Positions 1 to 29,690 of a stretch of 64,000 nucleotides of DNA are shown in pieces. Made by a program: the position numbers and the translations under genes. Below the pieces are notes generated by a model that saw only the letters and a list, made by a program, of their open reading frames with translations, searched no databases and was not told where the DNA came from. Position 1 is the stretch's first letter. Every line of letters begins with the position of its first letter. Source of the stretch: Sipunculus nudus (Eukaryota; Annelida; Sipuncula; Golfingiida; Sipunculidae); NCBI GenBank assembly GCA_026874595.1, contig CM049320.1, positions 798,001 to 862,000 of the forward strand. The letters run 5' to 3'.

Positions 1-420
1 TCTATATGTGTAGTTTGGGGAAAGGGGTGGTTGGGAGAACCCCCCCCCCAAATCAAATTGCGTCTTTTGTGTCTCGTTCTAAATATCAGTCCGAAAGATT
101 TGCTTAGCCATTTTGATAAAACCCAAGATTTTCCCATCACTTTCTAGCATTTTATCGGGCCATTGAAAACTCCTAGCCCCTCCCACCAGGGCACTTAAAC
201 CCACTGGATTAAAAAAAATATACACTAGTTAATGCAATTTGAGGCAAATCAGACTTTCGCATCTTCAAGCATATTCTTGTGTCTTTAAAAACTCATAACC
301 ATTCCGAATAAAAGAACATAAGCTGACAGCAATTAAAAATCAAACTTCCGCATTGTCAAGCATTTACCTGGCCACTCTGAGACAATGTATCAGGCCCGGG
401 CCCCATTGAGCCCTCTTCAT

Positions 421-479
<59 letters not shown>

Positions 480-704
480 TATTATTATTATTATTATTAT
501 TGGTCGTAGTTTTACTATTATTATTATTTTATTTTTATCATTTTTATTATTATTATTGGTAGTAGTATTATTATTATTTCTGGTTGTAGTTGTATTATTA
601 TCAATATTGGTCGTAGGCCTACTATTATTATTGTTTTTCATTTTTTATTATTATTATTGGTTGGATCTCGTATTATCATCATTTTTTATTTGTTATTATT
701 ATCA

Positions 705-783
<79 letters not shown>
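421..783. repeat. (TAA)n / (TTA)n trinucleotide block
   Basis: About 19 TAA units run directly into TTA units (421-500), followed by interrupted TTA-rich sequence and a second pure run of about 25 units (706-782). The TAA-to-TTA switch makes a self-complementary stretch. The long Ile, Leu or Tyr runs read across it are not proteins. Confidence 0.95.
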
Positions 784-785
<2 letters not shown>

Positions 786-835
786 GACAATAACTGCCGC
801 AAGTTAAATGAAAGTCCCGCATTTACATTTTACAG

Positions 836-16601
<15,766 letters not shown>

Positions 16602-17303
16602 CAACAAAATTGTGTTCTAGTAAAATTCCCCCTGCTTTCAAATCGGCACACAACATGACAGCAAAAGAGTCTTACAAAGATTCACTATACTGCAGGAAAC
16701 CACTGCGGCAGGAAACCATAGTGAACTTGTGACTTAAAAAAAGTAAATGTTATAATGGTAATTGCATATGTTATTGAATATGTCTTCTTCTCTCTCTTTC
16801 GTTAGTGTAAAGATTTCATTCTTGTAACACAATTGCCTCAAATTATTCACGATTTTTTGATAAATTGAAATATTCAGCCATTCAATTATATTTTTATCCA
16901 CTATTTTTTGACAAGTAGTGTGCTACCTCATTATGTTAAATTAAAAGCTCTCGAGCAAAAACATGAACACAGAACACTTTCCAATAACAAAACATGAACA
17001 CAGGTGGCTTTCCAGTAATTCAGTTCTGAATTTTAGATAATACAAACGCGGTCATATATTGATCGCTATTTAAGCAGGCAAAAATTAATGTTTACGCAGG
17101 TGTTTGTATATATTACCCAAGTCCGATTGTACGTCATCTGGCATGCCTGGCTGCTTAGGTTCTCAAAGAAAGTAGATAATGAGTCACTCATTGCTTATTA
17201 ACTTATTATTATCTTATTGCTTATCACACTACTTATTATCCGTCCATGCCTGTTATAATAATGTCACATCTGTTACTGCAGAATGTTTTTTTAGAGGAGG
17301 CCT
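16602..17303. other. Gene A 3' flank: no gene seen
   Basis: This is AT-rich and presumably 3' UTR followed by intergenic sequence. The direct repeat AAAACATGAACACAG occurs at about 16958 and 16988. Confidence 0.5.
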
Positions 17304-17305
17304 GT

Positions 17306-17354
<49 letters not shown>

Positions 17355-17456
17355 ATATATATCTATATATCTATATATCTATATATCTATCTCTATATAT
17401 ATATATCTCTATCTCTATATATATATATCACAGGCCTGTATATATATATATATCCA

Positions 17457-17500
<44 letters not shown>
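17299..17500. repeat. AT-rich microsatellite with inverted GGCCTGTGA flanks
   Basis: Irregular (TA)n, (CTATATAT)n and (CTATCT)n sequence is bracketed by GGCCTGTGA at 17299-17307 and its complement near 17428-17436, followed by a second pure AT tract to 17500. Alternating Tyr-Ile open frames are artefacts. Confidence 0.85.
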
Positions 17501-17504
<4 letters not shown>

Positions 17505-17779
17505 TGTGAGCATTCATTGTTTGTGTCAGGTTTCAATTTTTATCGGGTGTGACGTTAAATGTATGCACGAACGCAAGTCCTTAACTTTGATCTTGTTGAA
17601 ATTGCATTTGTATTCATCTGATTGGCTCATGGTTACTGATTATGACATTGCATGGAGAAAACTGAAGAGCATGCCAAGTGCAAAGTCTGCAAAGAAGACA
17701 TTAGAAAATTTGCTTAGGATTCTGAAAGGTGAATTTGCAAAAAATGTTGTTACAATATATATACATACATACATACATA

Positions 17780-17889
17780 CAGTGAAATCTCGGCAATACG
17801 ACTACCGGTGTAATAAGCCAAAATGATCATGTCAAAAGTCGATTTTTGGAGGGGGGGGGGTGTCCGCGTCGCCGAGCGAGATTTCACTG
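17780..17889. mobile_element. pogo/Tigger-like miniature element
   Basis: The 110-bp segment starts CAGTGAAATCTCGGC and ends GCCGAGCGAGATTTCACTG, imperfect inverted ends. The CAGTGAAA-CTCG start is typical of pogo-type miniature elements in marine invertebrates (family knowledge). It is flanked by TA on the left but TG on the right, so the expected TA duplication is not intact. Confidence 0.55.
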
Positions 17890-19611
17890 TGTGTGATGCA
17901 CCTGACCTGTTGTCGAGTTGGCAACTAATGTAACAAAAGTTTCAGGTAATAAAATGTTACTTTCATGATATTTCTTTTTAATTTTATCTGTAGTGTTCAC
18001 GCCTTATTTGACTCCATAAATGTGATTAATTTTTTAACAACAATATGTAGTGAAATGATAAAAATATCTGTCTGAATTTCATCATGTTTCCTTTTCCAGC
18101 AGCTACTTATCTCAGCTTTTACCTATTTTTTCTTTTAAACTATATCGTATTTCATTCTTTAACGGTATAAAGCTTAAAAATTAGATAAGTCAGCATTAAA
18201 AATTAAGGAGGTTACCTCCACCCAAATAATATTTAAAAAATGTTAGGACCTTGGTGAATAAGAAGATGTTTTTTTACCTTGCGGCCTGGGGCTGTATTCG
18301 TTTTAATTTACCAGAGCTTGATTTAGCATGGGGATCCCATGTATACTCCATTCCTGTAAGAACAACAGAAATAGATACCAATTGTATGCAGTCTCTAACA
18401 GCCCCCTCAGATATAGCCATTGAAACATGACTCACAGGCCTTTTTTAAATAAACAGTTTGGGCCTGCAGTTATGCCAGTCACAATTGAACAGCTGTTCAA
18501 AGGGTTGGATCACAATATTGACTGAGCGGAAGTATTAAAAAAAGCATCAAAAAGTCGTGTTTTACTTGTACTAAGACTGAATATATACGTATATACGGAG
18601 TCAGGTAGTGCACAATGCCTCCTTTCTTTTCCGCAGCACCGGTTTTCGCGGAAAAGCGATGCAGAGAAAACTACTTCTTTCGGGCAAATTTGTAGCTGTA
18701 ATACCATATAATATAATGTTCACTTGTAATACAACAAAATATAATGTACACTTGTACCTGGAGCTACTACGGACTATTTATACTTTGTCAACCGTGCAGT
18801 GGTAAATCGGTTATTAGTCCACGGCAATCTCGCATACCGTTTCCGAGAGGTTTCGTTTAATTGCGTGATATTTGGACAATTTTGTGATGAAAAGCGCCTT
18901 TGATATCAACGATCACGTCATAAAGCTATGTAAGTTAACTTGAGATGTGGCAGTGTTTAATACGGGATGTGATTAAATTTTATAAAACAGTTTGTCAGGC
19001 AGGAAAACATGACGGAAATGATGCATGAGTACATCTACTTAACTTAAATTGATCCTAACCCCACAGCTTGTACTGTCACCCGAACGTCTCCAGAATATAA
19101 TATCGACGTTCGGATGGCAGACTGGAGCTACCTTAGATTGATTACTGATTTAGATGTACACCAAGGTTTTTTTTTCTTGTGGACGCAGACAGGACCGTGC
19201 CACATAAATTCCTAGAAATGTAAGTGGTTGTTTGATGAGCATGATATAAGCATCATAAAGCACTGAGATTCATTTATTACCATACCCCTGTAGTAGCCTT
19301 TTGTCTTACAGTTGTTGCCGGATCTACACTGAAGGTAGTTCGCTGATATCTTTTTTTTTATAATTGACGGTGGTTACATTAGACTTTTGTCACGGAACTC
19401 CTTTTTGGCCACACCACGGATATGTATTTAACTGTCAGGAACGATGCAAAGTGTGTCCTAAGGGCGAGTTTCCATTTTCCATCAATCCAGAGATAACATG
19501 TTGAATTATTGTATGGAGGGGCTATCGCAGCGCCATCTGTTGAAATGATCGTGTGTCAAAGCAATTGCTGCACCTAATCAAGGTCTGAAGCCGTCCGCCA
19601 ACGTGTCCAGA
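17890..19611. other. Intergenic: nothing recognised
   Basis: No coding motif, RNA gene or tandem array was seen. Confidence 0.5.
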
Positions 19612-19862
19612 CGGTATGTGACGAGGCTATTTTGGTCAGACAGTATGTGGTGAAGCTATTTTGTTCCGCCGGTATGTGACGAGGCTATTTTGTTCCGCAG
19701 GTATGTGACGAGGCTATTTTTTCCGACGGTATGTGACGAGGCTATTCTGTTCAGACTGTATGTGACGAGGCTATTCTGTTCAGACTGTATGTGACGAAGC
19801 TATTCTGTTCAGACTGTATGTGACGAGGCTATTCTGTTCAGACTGTATGTGACGAGGCTAGA
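19612..19862. repeat. 29-bp minisatellite, about 9 copies
   Basis: The unit is GTATGTGACGAGGCTATTCT then GTTCAGACT. Earlier units are more diverged (TTTTGTTCCGC) and the last four nearly identical. Confidence 0.9.
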
Positions 19863-20584
19863 GTAGACCGTTCTACAGTAAAGGAGATAAATGCATAAAT
19901 GATATGGTGCCGTCAGAAAGTGGTAAGGACTCAACGAAAACTATATTCGTCAAACATATTGGGATTACTGCCTGCTTATTCATGAATGATCATGCAGAAA
20001 AAGTTGGTTAGTCCACACTTTTTTTCTATAACCTAGCATTAAAATATAGTCTTGCAGTGAATGTGCCTAAAACAGTACAAGGACATATATCAAACAGAAA
20101 AAATATACAAAATATATTCCCCTTGTAAATAGCTCCTTTAAGTGCTACAGATAAAGACTCACAGGTCAAGGGCGCCCTTTTGGAACATATCATTCTTGTA
20201 GGAGTTCATGCCCAAATTCAGGTATAACTTTAAAACAAATGGACTATTTCTCCCTCATTAAATCCCATACTGATTGTATTCGTGGAGAGTCTATCTCGAC
20301 TGATAATATCTGTACTAAGATATGTTGATAATCTGTTTCTTTCAGCCGAAAGAAAATTAGGCAAAGAAATATGATATCTCCAAACACTAGGTCAAAGTAC
20401 AAGATGTTTCTTGAGGGAAAAACATTGATGGCTGTAAACAAGGGCTATCTGTTAAAGCCATGCCTTTACATCAAAACAATTCCTTATTATAAAAAATTGC
20501 ATTTTTCAATAATAATCCATACGTTGCTTTGTAATTTGCTATGCTTATGCATCTTGGATAGATTTATCTATTCAACATGAGCCA

Positions 20585-20638
<54 letters not shown>

Positions 20639-22761
20639 ATATTTTTCTTTGTAGTGAGTACTTTTCGCTTCATTTAGAGATTTACAGTTTACATTCTAAC
20701 ATTTTTTACTCTGCAGTTATTTGTCTGACCTTGAAAAAGACTGAGGTCATCCAGCATACCCATTTTCTGGCCATTCAAAGTTTTAACAAATTCAGGCAAA
20801 ATAATTCTTATAAAGGGGACTATCAGATATGAAATTTGCCCTTTCGTGGTCCATTTCAAGTAAATATTCAAACAGTTCTCCATGATTTCTGTATGGATTA
20901 CCTTATTATTTGTCCTACATGTTAATCTTGGATATCTCTAGAGATGATGCCAGACACGCAGGTGGAATCATCTGTAGTATCTTTGAAGATTTCAATGAAA
21001 ATTTAATGGTCACATTGCGAGGGAGATTTGAAATTTTAGCAACAGCTTTTGTTGATAATGATGTTTCAGTCCAATATACATCATATGTTTTTATTTTGTG
21101 AGTGAGAGTTCATCTAAATTTAAAAAAGGAACACATAAATGGCCACAACCTCTTGAAAAATAAACCTGGAGTCATGAACGTTTATGTATTTATAGAACCT
21201 GGTCCGTTCTTTAAAAGTATGTATATGATTTATACCATAGTTATTATATTGAACAAATAAAAACAGAAAATATGGCAAAAAAGGGAGAGAAAAAATCCAT
21301 AAAAAATGTATTTAATGGATTTGGAATCCGGAAAATCTGACAAAGTCCACCCACAAAAATTGTGACCAAATTATTAATAAAGTTATATACGCATCAACCC
21401 CAATAAGCCTTTTGTCCTCAAGGGGGGGCGACAATGATTATTTTCCAGTTTTTTTCACGACTACACAATTTTCATAGGCCATGTACAGGGGGGTTACATT
21501 CAATAAACATCTCGACCATGTACATATCTTGAGGTTGCTAACATATGAAGTTAGTATAAAAACCCACCCCTAATCTAAACGTCGCTCACTCAGAGCAGGC
21601 CTGTCATCTAGTCGGATTTTCAGTGAGATTTCTAAATATTATGATAAGAAACTTGATTCTGCTCATCAATACACTTCTTGCCAGTACTTCAGCCTAACTC
21701 AATGGAAGATCTTGAATCTGAGTTGAGACGTGCCATGTAGACAGCAGCATTAAGTTCAGGGGTGATGTTTGCATTGATCTGCAGTGGCACGAGGCAGCAA
21801 CACGGAGGACTTAACCCAGAACAACAAGAAATACCCTTTGCTGTCCTGTATTATGTAAGCATCCAGCGCTCATTCATAGCAATCCTAATTGTGAGCGCGT
21901 TTTCCAGTTATCACAGGCACATTGCAATTTTGCGAGAATTCTCTTAAATTTAAATATTATCACAATTTGACACTAAAGCTGATGAGGGAGCAAATGCCTA
22001 ATATGAGATGTAAAACAACCCAACAAAACCAACATTTATATTCTGCAGCCTTCTGTTTCTTCTTAATATATTTAGCCGAGTGACTTGGTCTCTGTCATGG
22101 GTTCGCAGCCTCACTTGATCAATTAAATTTAAATAATGTTTATAAATAATCTCAAACACCAATCAGTAGCTTTTAAATAGGTTGTGTGAGCATGTGACCA
22201 GTGACCTAGGTCTTCATCAGCTTGGCTGAGATTTTGTAAAAAAAAAAAAAAAAAAATAGGCTCTTTTTCCTAGACTTTGATTTTTACAAGGTATGGTTTC
22301 GGTTTCATTCGAGTTGATAAGACTTATGCCTCATTCCCCCAGCTTGGATCTGATCTGTGAGTAATTTACATATTTCGATGGGCGCCCCGCTGGACCTCCT
22401 TCCATGAAAGGCGGACATCAAAGCGTCGACCAAGATCTGTAAATATCTGTATAAATAGACATGGCCGCCATATAGGAATGGTAACAATGGACAGGTCGGT
22501 AGTTCTCATTTATTGATTATCCCAAACAATATTAACAATGACTAACACATCATAAACACGATATTGACCGTAAATCCAGCATAATCAGCCAATTACAGGT
22601 GGACCTCCGTGAAGCAAGGGATATTAACATTTAGGAATGTAAAGGATTAATAGGCGGAAATACTCCAGGGAGCCTAACCTCATTACTCCACTATAGATAC
22701 ACGTAATAACATCGTCACATAGTGATGTGATGCATAGCAACAGCCCTCCATACAGTGTGAA
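19863..22761. other. Intergenic: AT microsatellite and short unsupported frames
   Basis: (TA)n occupies about 20587-20636. Minus-strand open stretches at 20244-20441 and 20689-20883 could be decayed transposon or exon pieces, but I recognise no family. A18 lies near 22240. Confidence 0.45.
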
Positions 22762-24090
22762 TCTTACAGTAACAGATAATTGTGTATCTTACAGTCACAC
22801 ATCATTGTGTATCTTACAGTAACAAATCATTGTCTATCTTACAGTCACACATCATTGTGTATCTTACAGAAACAAATCATTGTCTATCTTACAGTCACAC
22901 ATCATTGTGTATCTTACAGAAACGATCATTGTCTATCTTACAGTCACACATCATTGTGTATCTTACAGAAACAAATCATTGTCTATCTTACAGTCACACA
23001 TCATTGTGTATCTTACAGAAACAAATCATTGTCTATCTTACAGTCACACATCATTGTGTATCTTACAGAAACAAATCATTGTCTATCTTACAGTCACACA
23101 TCATTGTGTATCTTACAGAAACGAATAATTGTCTATCTTACAGTCACACATCATTGTGTATCTTACAGAAACAAATCATTGTCTATCTTACAGTCACACA
23201 TCATTGTGTATCTTACAGAAACGAATAATTGTCTATCTTACAGTCACACATCATTGTGTATCTTACAGAAACAAATCATTGTCTATCTTACAGTCACACA
23301 TCATTGTGTATCTTACAGAAACGAATAATTGTCTATCTTACAGTCACACATCATTGTGTATCTTACAGAAACAAATCATTGTCTATCTTACAGTCACACA
23401 TCATTATGTATCTTACAGAAACAAATCATTGTCTATCTTACAGTCACACATCATTGTGTATCTTACAGAAACAAATCATTGTCTATCTTACAGTCACACA
23501 TCATTGTGTATCTTACAGTCACAGATCATTATGTATCTTACGTTCACACATCATTGTGTATCTTACAGAAACAAATCATTGTCTATCTTACAGTCACACA
23601 TCATTGTGTATCTTACAGAAACAAATCATTGTCTATCTTACAGTCACACATCATTGTGTATCTTACAGAAACAAATCATTGTCTATCTTACAGTCACACA
23701 TCATTGTGTATCTTACAGAAACGAATAATTGTCTATCTTACAGTCACACATCATTGTGTATCTTACAGAAACAAATCATTGTCTATCTTACAGTCACACA
23801 TCATTGTGTATCTTACAGAAACAAATCATTGTCTATCTTACAGTCACACATCATTGTGTATCTTACAGAAACAAATCATTGTCTATCTTACAGTCACACA
23901 TCATTGTGTATCTTACAGAAACAAATCATTGTCTATCTTACAGTCACACATCATTGTGTATCTTACAGTCACAGATCATTATGTATCTTACGTTCACACA
24001 TCATTGTGTATCTTACAGAAACAACCCATTGTCTATCTTACAGTCACACATCATTGTGTATCTTACAGTCACAAATCATTATGTATCTTA
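22762..24090. repeat. 25/50-bp minisatellite, about 1.3 kb
   Basis: The dimer is ATCATTGTGTATCTTACAGA then AACAAATCATTGTCTATCTTACAGTCACAC, two related 25-bp halves. Variant dimers (GAATAATTG) recur in places at 100-bp spacing. It lacks stops in forward frames, giving spurious frames of up to about 300 codons. Confidence 0.95.
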
Positions 24091-24129
24091 TGTACACACA
24101 TCATTTTCCTTGTCATAACAGGATAACCC

Positions 24130-25856
24130 TCTGGATTGTCTGATGATGACCCTGTGTATGGTCTGATGATGACCCTGTGGATTTTCTGATGATGACCCTG
24201 TGTATTGTCTAATGATGACCCTGTGTATTGTCTAATGATGACCCTGTGTATTGTCTGATGATGACCCTGTGTATTGTCTAATGATGACCCTGTGTATTGT
24301 CTGATGATGACCCTGTGTATTGTCTGATGATGACCCTGTGTATTGTCTAATGATGACCCTGTGTATTGTCTGATGATGACCGTGTGTAATGTCTGATGAT
24401 GACCCTGTGTATTGTCTGATGATGACCATGTGTATTGTCTGATGATGACCTTGTGTATTGTCTGATGATGACCCTGTGTATTGTCTGATGATGACCCTGT
24501 GTATTGTCTGATGATGACCCTGTGTATTGTCTGATGATGACGCTGTGTATTGTCTGATGATGACGCTGTGTATTGTCTGATGATGAACCTGTATATTGTC
24601 TGATGATGACGCTGTGTATTGTCTGATAACGACGCTGTCTATTGTCTGATGATGACGCTGTCTATTGTCTGATGATGACCCTGTGTATTGAATGATGATG
24701 ACCCTGCGTATTGTCTGATGATTACCCTGTGTATTGTCTAATGATGACCCTGTGTATTGTCTGATGATGACCCTGTGTATTGTCTAATGATGACGCTGTC
24801 TATTGTCTGATGATGACGCTGTGTATTGTATGATGATGACCCTGTGAATTGTCTGATGATGACCCTGTGTATTGTCTAATGATGACCCTGTGTATTGTCT
24901 AATGATGACCCTGTGTATTGTCTGATGATGACCCTGTGTATTGTCTGATGATGACCCTGTGTATTGTCTGATGATGACCGTGTGTATTGTCTGATGATGA
25001 CGCTGTGTATTGTGTGATGATGACGCTGTGTATTGTCTGATGATGATACTGTGTATTGTCTGATGATGATACTGTGTATTGTCTGATGATGACCCTGTAT
25101 ATTGTCTGATGATGACGCTGTGTATTGTCTGATAATGACCGTGTGTATTGTCTGAGGATGACCCTGTGTATATCTGAAGATGACCCTGTGTATTGTCTGA
25201 TGATGACGCTGTGTATTGTCTGATGATGACCCTGTATATTGTCTGATGATGACGCTGTGTATTGTCTGATAATGACACTGTGTATTGTCTGATGATGACG
25301 CTGTGATTTGTCTGATGATGACGCTGTATATTGTCTGATGATGACGCTGTGTATTGTCTGATGATGACGCTGTGTATTGTCTGATGATGACCGTGTGTAT
25401 TGTCTGATAATGACGCTGTCTATTGTCTGATGATGACGCTGTGTATTGTCTGATGATGACCCTGTGTATTGTCTAATGATGACCCTGTGTATTGTCTGAT
25501 GATGACCCCGTGTATTGTCTAATGATGACCCTGTGTATTGTCTGATGATGACCCTGTGTATTTTCTAATGATGACCCTGTGTATTGTCTAATGATAACCC
25601 AATGTATTGTCTGATGATGACCCTGTGTATTGTTTGATGATGACCCTGTGTATTGTCTAATGATGACCCTGTGTATTGTCTGATGATGACCCTGTGTATT
25701 GTCTAATGATGACCCTGTGTATTGTCTGATGATAACCCTGTGTATTGTCTAATGATGACCCTGTGTATTGTCTGATGATGACCCTGTGTATTGTCTAATG
25801 ATGACCCTGTGTATTGACTGATGATGTCCCTATCTATTGTTTGACGATGACCCTGG
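24130..25856. repeat. 23-bp minisatellite, about 75 copies
   Basis: The unit is CTGATGATGACCCTGTGTAT then TGT, with common CTAATG and GACGCTG variants. It begins within about 40 bp of the end of the 25/50-bp array, which has an unrelated unit, making a 3.1-kb composite. Confidence 0.95.
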
Positions 25857-28800
25857 TATTTTATAAGGATAAAGAAAAACAAATGATAAGAATTGTATAT
25901 GTGAATATTAAGACTTCTTGAATTCAGGTTTATTCGCACAGGGCTTGGTGTCATCCTGAACTCAGGATATGTCTCTTAGACATCAGTGCGAATCTTTGAG
26001 GGACTATCTAGAGTTAACCATTTATTATCCTTAAGGCAGCGACGGGGTCGACCCAGGGAGTTTTCTAAAGCCGTGAGCACTACAAAATAAAGGCCACGTC
26101 CTACCCTAAGAAGCACATAGTTGATTGTTTTAAATCACTGCTATCTCGGAGGTGGCCATATGGATCTTGTATCTAGTTTAGTGTGATCCCCTAATGATAC
26201 GACAGCCACGCTGACCATTAAAAGAAGCGGAGTAAGTTTATGGGTGACAGGTGTAAGGTAATTGATCATGTGTACACATTTGCTCACTAAGTTATTCAGG
26301 CAAGCTGAGTCAATACAGCATTTGAATATTGATGGAAAGGTCGCTTAATGTATGCTGTTGTGTGATATTCTGAAGTGCTAAATAAATATTTTCCCTTGGA
26401 TTTGGCAGGATAGTTGTTATAAGATTGACTTTTAGGGTAGGGAGATCATTTCATTACCTCCGTTAAACGACTCTAACGGTTTATGTGATTATCGTAGATG
26501 CTTGTTCGTCAATGTCCAAACAATATTCCCTAACGGCCTCGATCGATTTGAAACTTTGTTAATTGCCAATGGAACACAGAAATAGGGCGTGAGCGGGAAA
26601 CAGAGACGGGGGCAAATAATACTTGACACGACACAAGCTATCTGAATCGACAAGCGACAGTACTTTCTGGTTCAGAAAGTGTATGATTCGTTAAAAAAAC
26701 ATCTTCAACAATTTTGTGAACTTTAATGAAACTTAATGAAAGAGGAAAGGACTTAGGAGCAGTTGCCTACCTTGGGGGGGGGGGGACAATATGGATAATC
26801 GCATTCCATTACCAGAATAAAAAGGCTACAGGTAACTTGATATGCCTTTGATATATATTAAAAAGTAAATTATCTTTGTCTTGGGTGTTCATAAGTTAAC
26901 GAATTTAATTTTTGTAGAACTGGTTGATTAAAGTACAGATTGATATCATTATTGAGATAACTGGACAACTGTCGTCCTGAAGACATCATTACGTAAATTC
27001 ATGTGAATGCGTCCACGTGATGGCACTCGCAGTGGGAACTGACATCCCGTGCTGATGGCCTCTATTTTTCCTTCCAACGTGTCCAATTACGTCATCACAA
27101 CGCATTCCATAACGTCATAAAAGGCGTTTTGAGGCGACTGCTAATTCAATGGTTAAAAAGCTCGCCTGGCATTGAGATTGATCACTCAGTGGTCAAACTA
27201 GGAGGGACACAGGTAGACCTTGAGCAGGCCTACTGGACAATACCCAAACAAAGAAGCTGCCAATCAATGCACGGCACAAACGTTCACTGTGTGCGGACAA
27301 AATCAACATCGGGTCCGCATGTTTTACAATACATAACATCAAATACATTTTGTGACAAAAACACGATAACTTAATTTCAAAGTCCATTTTCCTATATTAT
27401 CTTCCGATAATTTACTTGCTACGGTATTCCATTGGACTGCGTTTATTTTCTTACATCGGTGGCAACACCTGGTCAAATAGCTGGCGCCATGCTATAAACA
27501 AGAGACTGCCGTGTGGTGACCGCACGGATCTCCAGGTATCCATGATCATGCAGGCAGAACACCGGTCATTGCGGGCGTCGCTTCAACTGATCCAGTTGTA
27601 ACCGTGAGCGTTGTGTTCTTATTAAGATTTTAAACCCATTCGACCCTCTTCCTTGACAGACCCACGGTGAGTGCATATCTGTCATTTTTTAATAATATTG
27701 GTTTCTTAAGAATGGCGTTTATTTTGATGGGTGTCTCTCTGTCCGTCAGGTAGACAGGTAGACAAGACCTCATTAACATCAACAGGAAACTGACCACGAC
27801 CACGTTAGGGTGGACCTGGTCACATCAAATTTTGTGTTCATTTTCTGGTAACACGTTTATATATGTATATATAATGAAGGCGATGCTAGTATTCTTATAG
27901 TGTATTCATGGACACTGGGTACCTCTTGTTTCAAGTAGTATGGTGTCTATTAAGTGTCAATACATGGATACATTTCCAGGGAAATTTAGTCCAATACCCG
28001 TTCGACCCTGTAGACCCGATGAGAGGTAAGGGGGGGGGGGATCTTATTTGAAGAAATTACATTTTATCGCAGTATCTTTCTCACAATAGTATCAGGACCA
28101 CCCGTACCTGAAGTCGTGACGTTTGAAGAGTATTAGTTCCAGTAGGTAAGCAGTAAAACCCTCCACAAAACCCTATAATCCACCGGCCTCACATGGATGG
28201 GGTAGCATGTTGAAAACATGTCGAATCTCGCTCAGGAATACTTGTGTTTAAGATATTGTCGGAGACATAGAACCGCCGCCATGACGATCCTCAAAGCACC
28301 GTCTTATATCGATCAATAGCTGAAACAATGGGATTGAACTATTTAAATTAAAATTGTTTTAATGATCTAGATACCTCCAAATATTTAATTAATTGTTCCT
28401 TGGGTGTTTTCTAAACCCTCCACATTTTTTACAATACATTATTTGTTCAGAACTTTTAGCAAAAAAAAAAAAACAAAAAAAAAAAAAACAAACCAACAAA
28501 CAAACCGAGGGCAGGTGCAATACCTCTCTCGAACCCACTTGACTAGATCAAGGGCACTCTCGATATCGAGTAGCTCAATAAATGTTATATAGAGCTATAA
28601 AACCCGAATTGCTAGAGGCAGGTTAGTTACCATGAACATATAACTGTATCTGTCCTTAAGGCGTCGGGTGTTCGTTCATTAACCCCCGCGTTCTGGACGG
28701 AAATGACGAAAGATACTGTAATATAGCCTTAACATAAACTCTATATATCTGTAAAGATGAAATGGTGATACAACTGACATATTATGCATTAGTTTCATGG

Positions 28801-29577
28801 TATTCTTATTAGGCCACTTTTTCGGAAGAAATGTTATTACCAACCTTAATTTTAAAGATGTTTAATTTGCTTTCAAGAGTTGAAATCGGGGTAAAATCTT
28901 TAAAACAATCTTTCTTTGATTTGTTATATTTTTTTATTTCTATCATGTATTTATTTTCGAAAAAATTTTCACCAGGTTCAATTTAGTTTAGACGTTATTT
29001 TAGTATCAAATCGAATATCCCGTATTTATAAAGCCTGCCATTTTATGGAAAATGGCATATACGTTATACGTTCCCGACTAACTGTTGTTATTAATCCCCA
29101 AACGCATGTGGGTCTTTATGTAAATAAGTCAAAGATTTATTGGGAACACTCAGAAGTGACTGGAGCCTCTGTTTTATTACTTTATTAAGCGACAATTGAA
29201 GTGCCGCATGTTAAATGTATTGGTTCAGTGATAAAATAAGTCGTACACGTACACCGCCCTAGGTACCATATGGTGTTTCACACATGGAGATTTGTACCGC
29301 TAAGATCTAGTTAGTATCATTAAGATTCATCAATACTCTGATACGACATCAAGTACTTATTAAAGGACCATTTTTTTTAATCCGGCCGGGGGCGCTGTCT
29401 TGTGTATTTGGCTTCTACACGATATTTTTTTAAATTATATATCCACAGACAAACAACAAGGGCTGTATTTATGATTGCATTAAGAATGTACATTTTCACC
29501 ATGTTTCTTGTAAGTACAACCTTCATTATTTCAATATCTCTCCTTCTTAACACAATAATACTTTAATCTGCGTTAAA
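25857..29577. other. Intergenic: nothing recognised
   Basis: The stretch contains homopolymer G tracts near 26774 and 28030 and an A-rich tract at 28461-28500. The short open frames at 27129-27601 and 28916-29188 show no family motif. Confidence 0.5.
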
Positions 29578-29690
29578 CGGGGTGGATCCAGGATTTTGTA
29601 AAGGACAGGGTCCAACCTAGGAAGACAATAAAAAGGTTTGCGGCGGCTCTAAAGGAGCCCCCTCTACACTCCCCCTGTAAAACGCTGATT
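29578..29690. mobile_element. Fragment of the GGATCC-ended transposon family
   Basis: It begins CGGGGTGGATCCAGGATTTT and continues GGTCCAACCTAGGAAGACAA, closely matching the left part of the complete element at 33140-33369. No right end was found, so it is truncated. Confidence 0.6.

Noticed and set aside
20244-20883. Minus-strand frames of about 65 codons as exons
   Set aside because: There are no recognisable domain, splice support or neighbouring exons; left unassigned.
27140-27220. tRNA-like or tRNA-derived SINE head
   Set aside because: Part of the segment recalls a tRNA 5' half (GGTTAAAAAGCTCGCCTGGC), but there is no convincing B box, no cloverleaf and no A-rich tail.
29471-29509. ATG followed by 13 codons and a perfect GTAAGT donor, as gene B exon 1
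   Set aside because: It leaves no carried base, whereas the next exon needs one; its hydrophobic stretch is short and lacks basic flanking residues of the kind seen at 34295.
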